Source: Planctomycetota bacterium (GTDB lineage: Bacteria; Planctomycetota; Phycisphaerae; Sedimentisphaerales; Anaerobacaceae). Taken from it: a stretch of DNA of 5,467 nucleotides. The stretch lies in assembly GCA_022567055.1 (NCBI GenBank), contig JADFHU010000432.1, positions 1-5,467 on the forward strand, read 5' to 3'. Every line of letters starts with the position of its first letter. The first letter of the stretch is position 1. Made by a program: the position numbers and the translations under genes. The notes beneath the pieces are model-generated. The model ran no database searches, had not been told where the DNA came from, and saw only the letters and a program-made list of their open reading frames with translations. Positions 5,406 through 5,467 of this stretch are shown here, piece after piece.

Positions 5406-5467
5406 AAAGTTACCCTCGACACCCACCCTCTCGCCCCATCGGGGAGCCTGACCACCTCCGACAGCAC

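Noticed and set aside
5391..5467. GTG at 5426 as the start of the CotH-family gene, or a frame entering from the right edge
   Set aside because: The frame is open to the edge, but GTG 5426 lacks a spaced ribosome-binding site and the added residues (VGVEGNFVRTNP) do not look like a signal peptide. ATG 5390 has AGGA at 8 nt and a basic n-region.

Overview
The window is GC-rich bacterial chromosomal DNA with three real protein genes: the start of a minus-strand gene at the left edge, a plus-strand alcohol-dehydrogenase-family gene, and a very long minus-strand gene for a secreted protein. I see no rRNA, tRNA, CRISPR array or intact transposase. The lineage cannot be fixed from the sequence. Lamin-tail/CotH secreted proteins and membrane-anchored HEAT-repeat proteins like these are typical of Planctomycetes, Verrucomicrobia and related candidate phyla, so an environmental bacterium of that kind is my guess (inference).

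Layout. Bases 1-205 (minus) encode the N-terminus of a membrane-anchored protein that runs off the window, with a good sigma70-like promoter at 279-307. Bases 206-869 are a divergent intergenic region holding a decayed transposase remnant (about 555-809, minus) and a candidate promoter (729-757, plus) for the next gene. Bases 870-2060 (plus) encode a glutathione-independent formaldehyde dehydrogenase (fdhA) with all zinc ligands intact. Bases 2061-2222 separate two convergent genes and contain an 11-bp tandem duplication and a 78-bp nested palindrome (2147-2224). Bases 2223-5390 (minus) encode a secreted CotH-kinase protein of about 1055 residues flanked by two lamin-tail domains.

The main finding is that both ends of the CotH-family gene are shaped by small palindromic elements. 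At the 5' end, a 162-bp element with 20-bp imperfect terminal inverted repeats (5206-5367) sits in frame inside the signal-peptide coding region. Removing exactly 162 bp (54 codons) joins a ribosome-binding site, ATG and basic n-region directly to the hydrophobic core, giving a textbook signal peptide. At the 3' end, the outer arm of the 78-bp palindrome supplies two of the three bases of the stop codon, so the C-terminus may also have been trimmed by an element.

The three genes do not form an operon and I see no shared pathway. fdhA is a stand-alone detoxification gene between two divergent or convergent neighbours. No obvious new multi-gene system is present. The novelty lies in how small mobile elements have remodelled a single secreted-protein gene.
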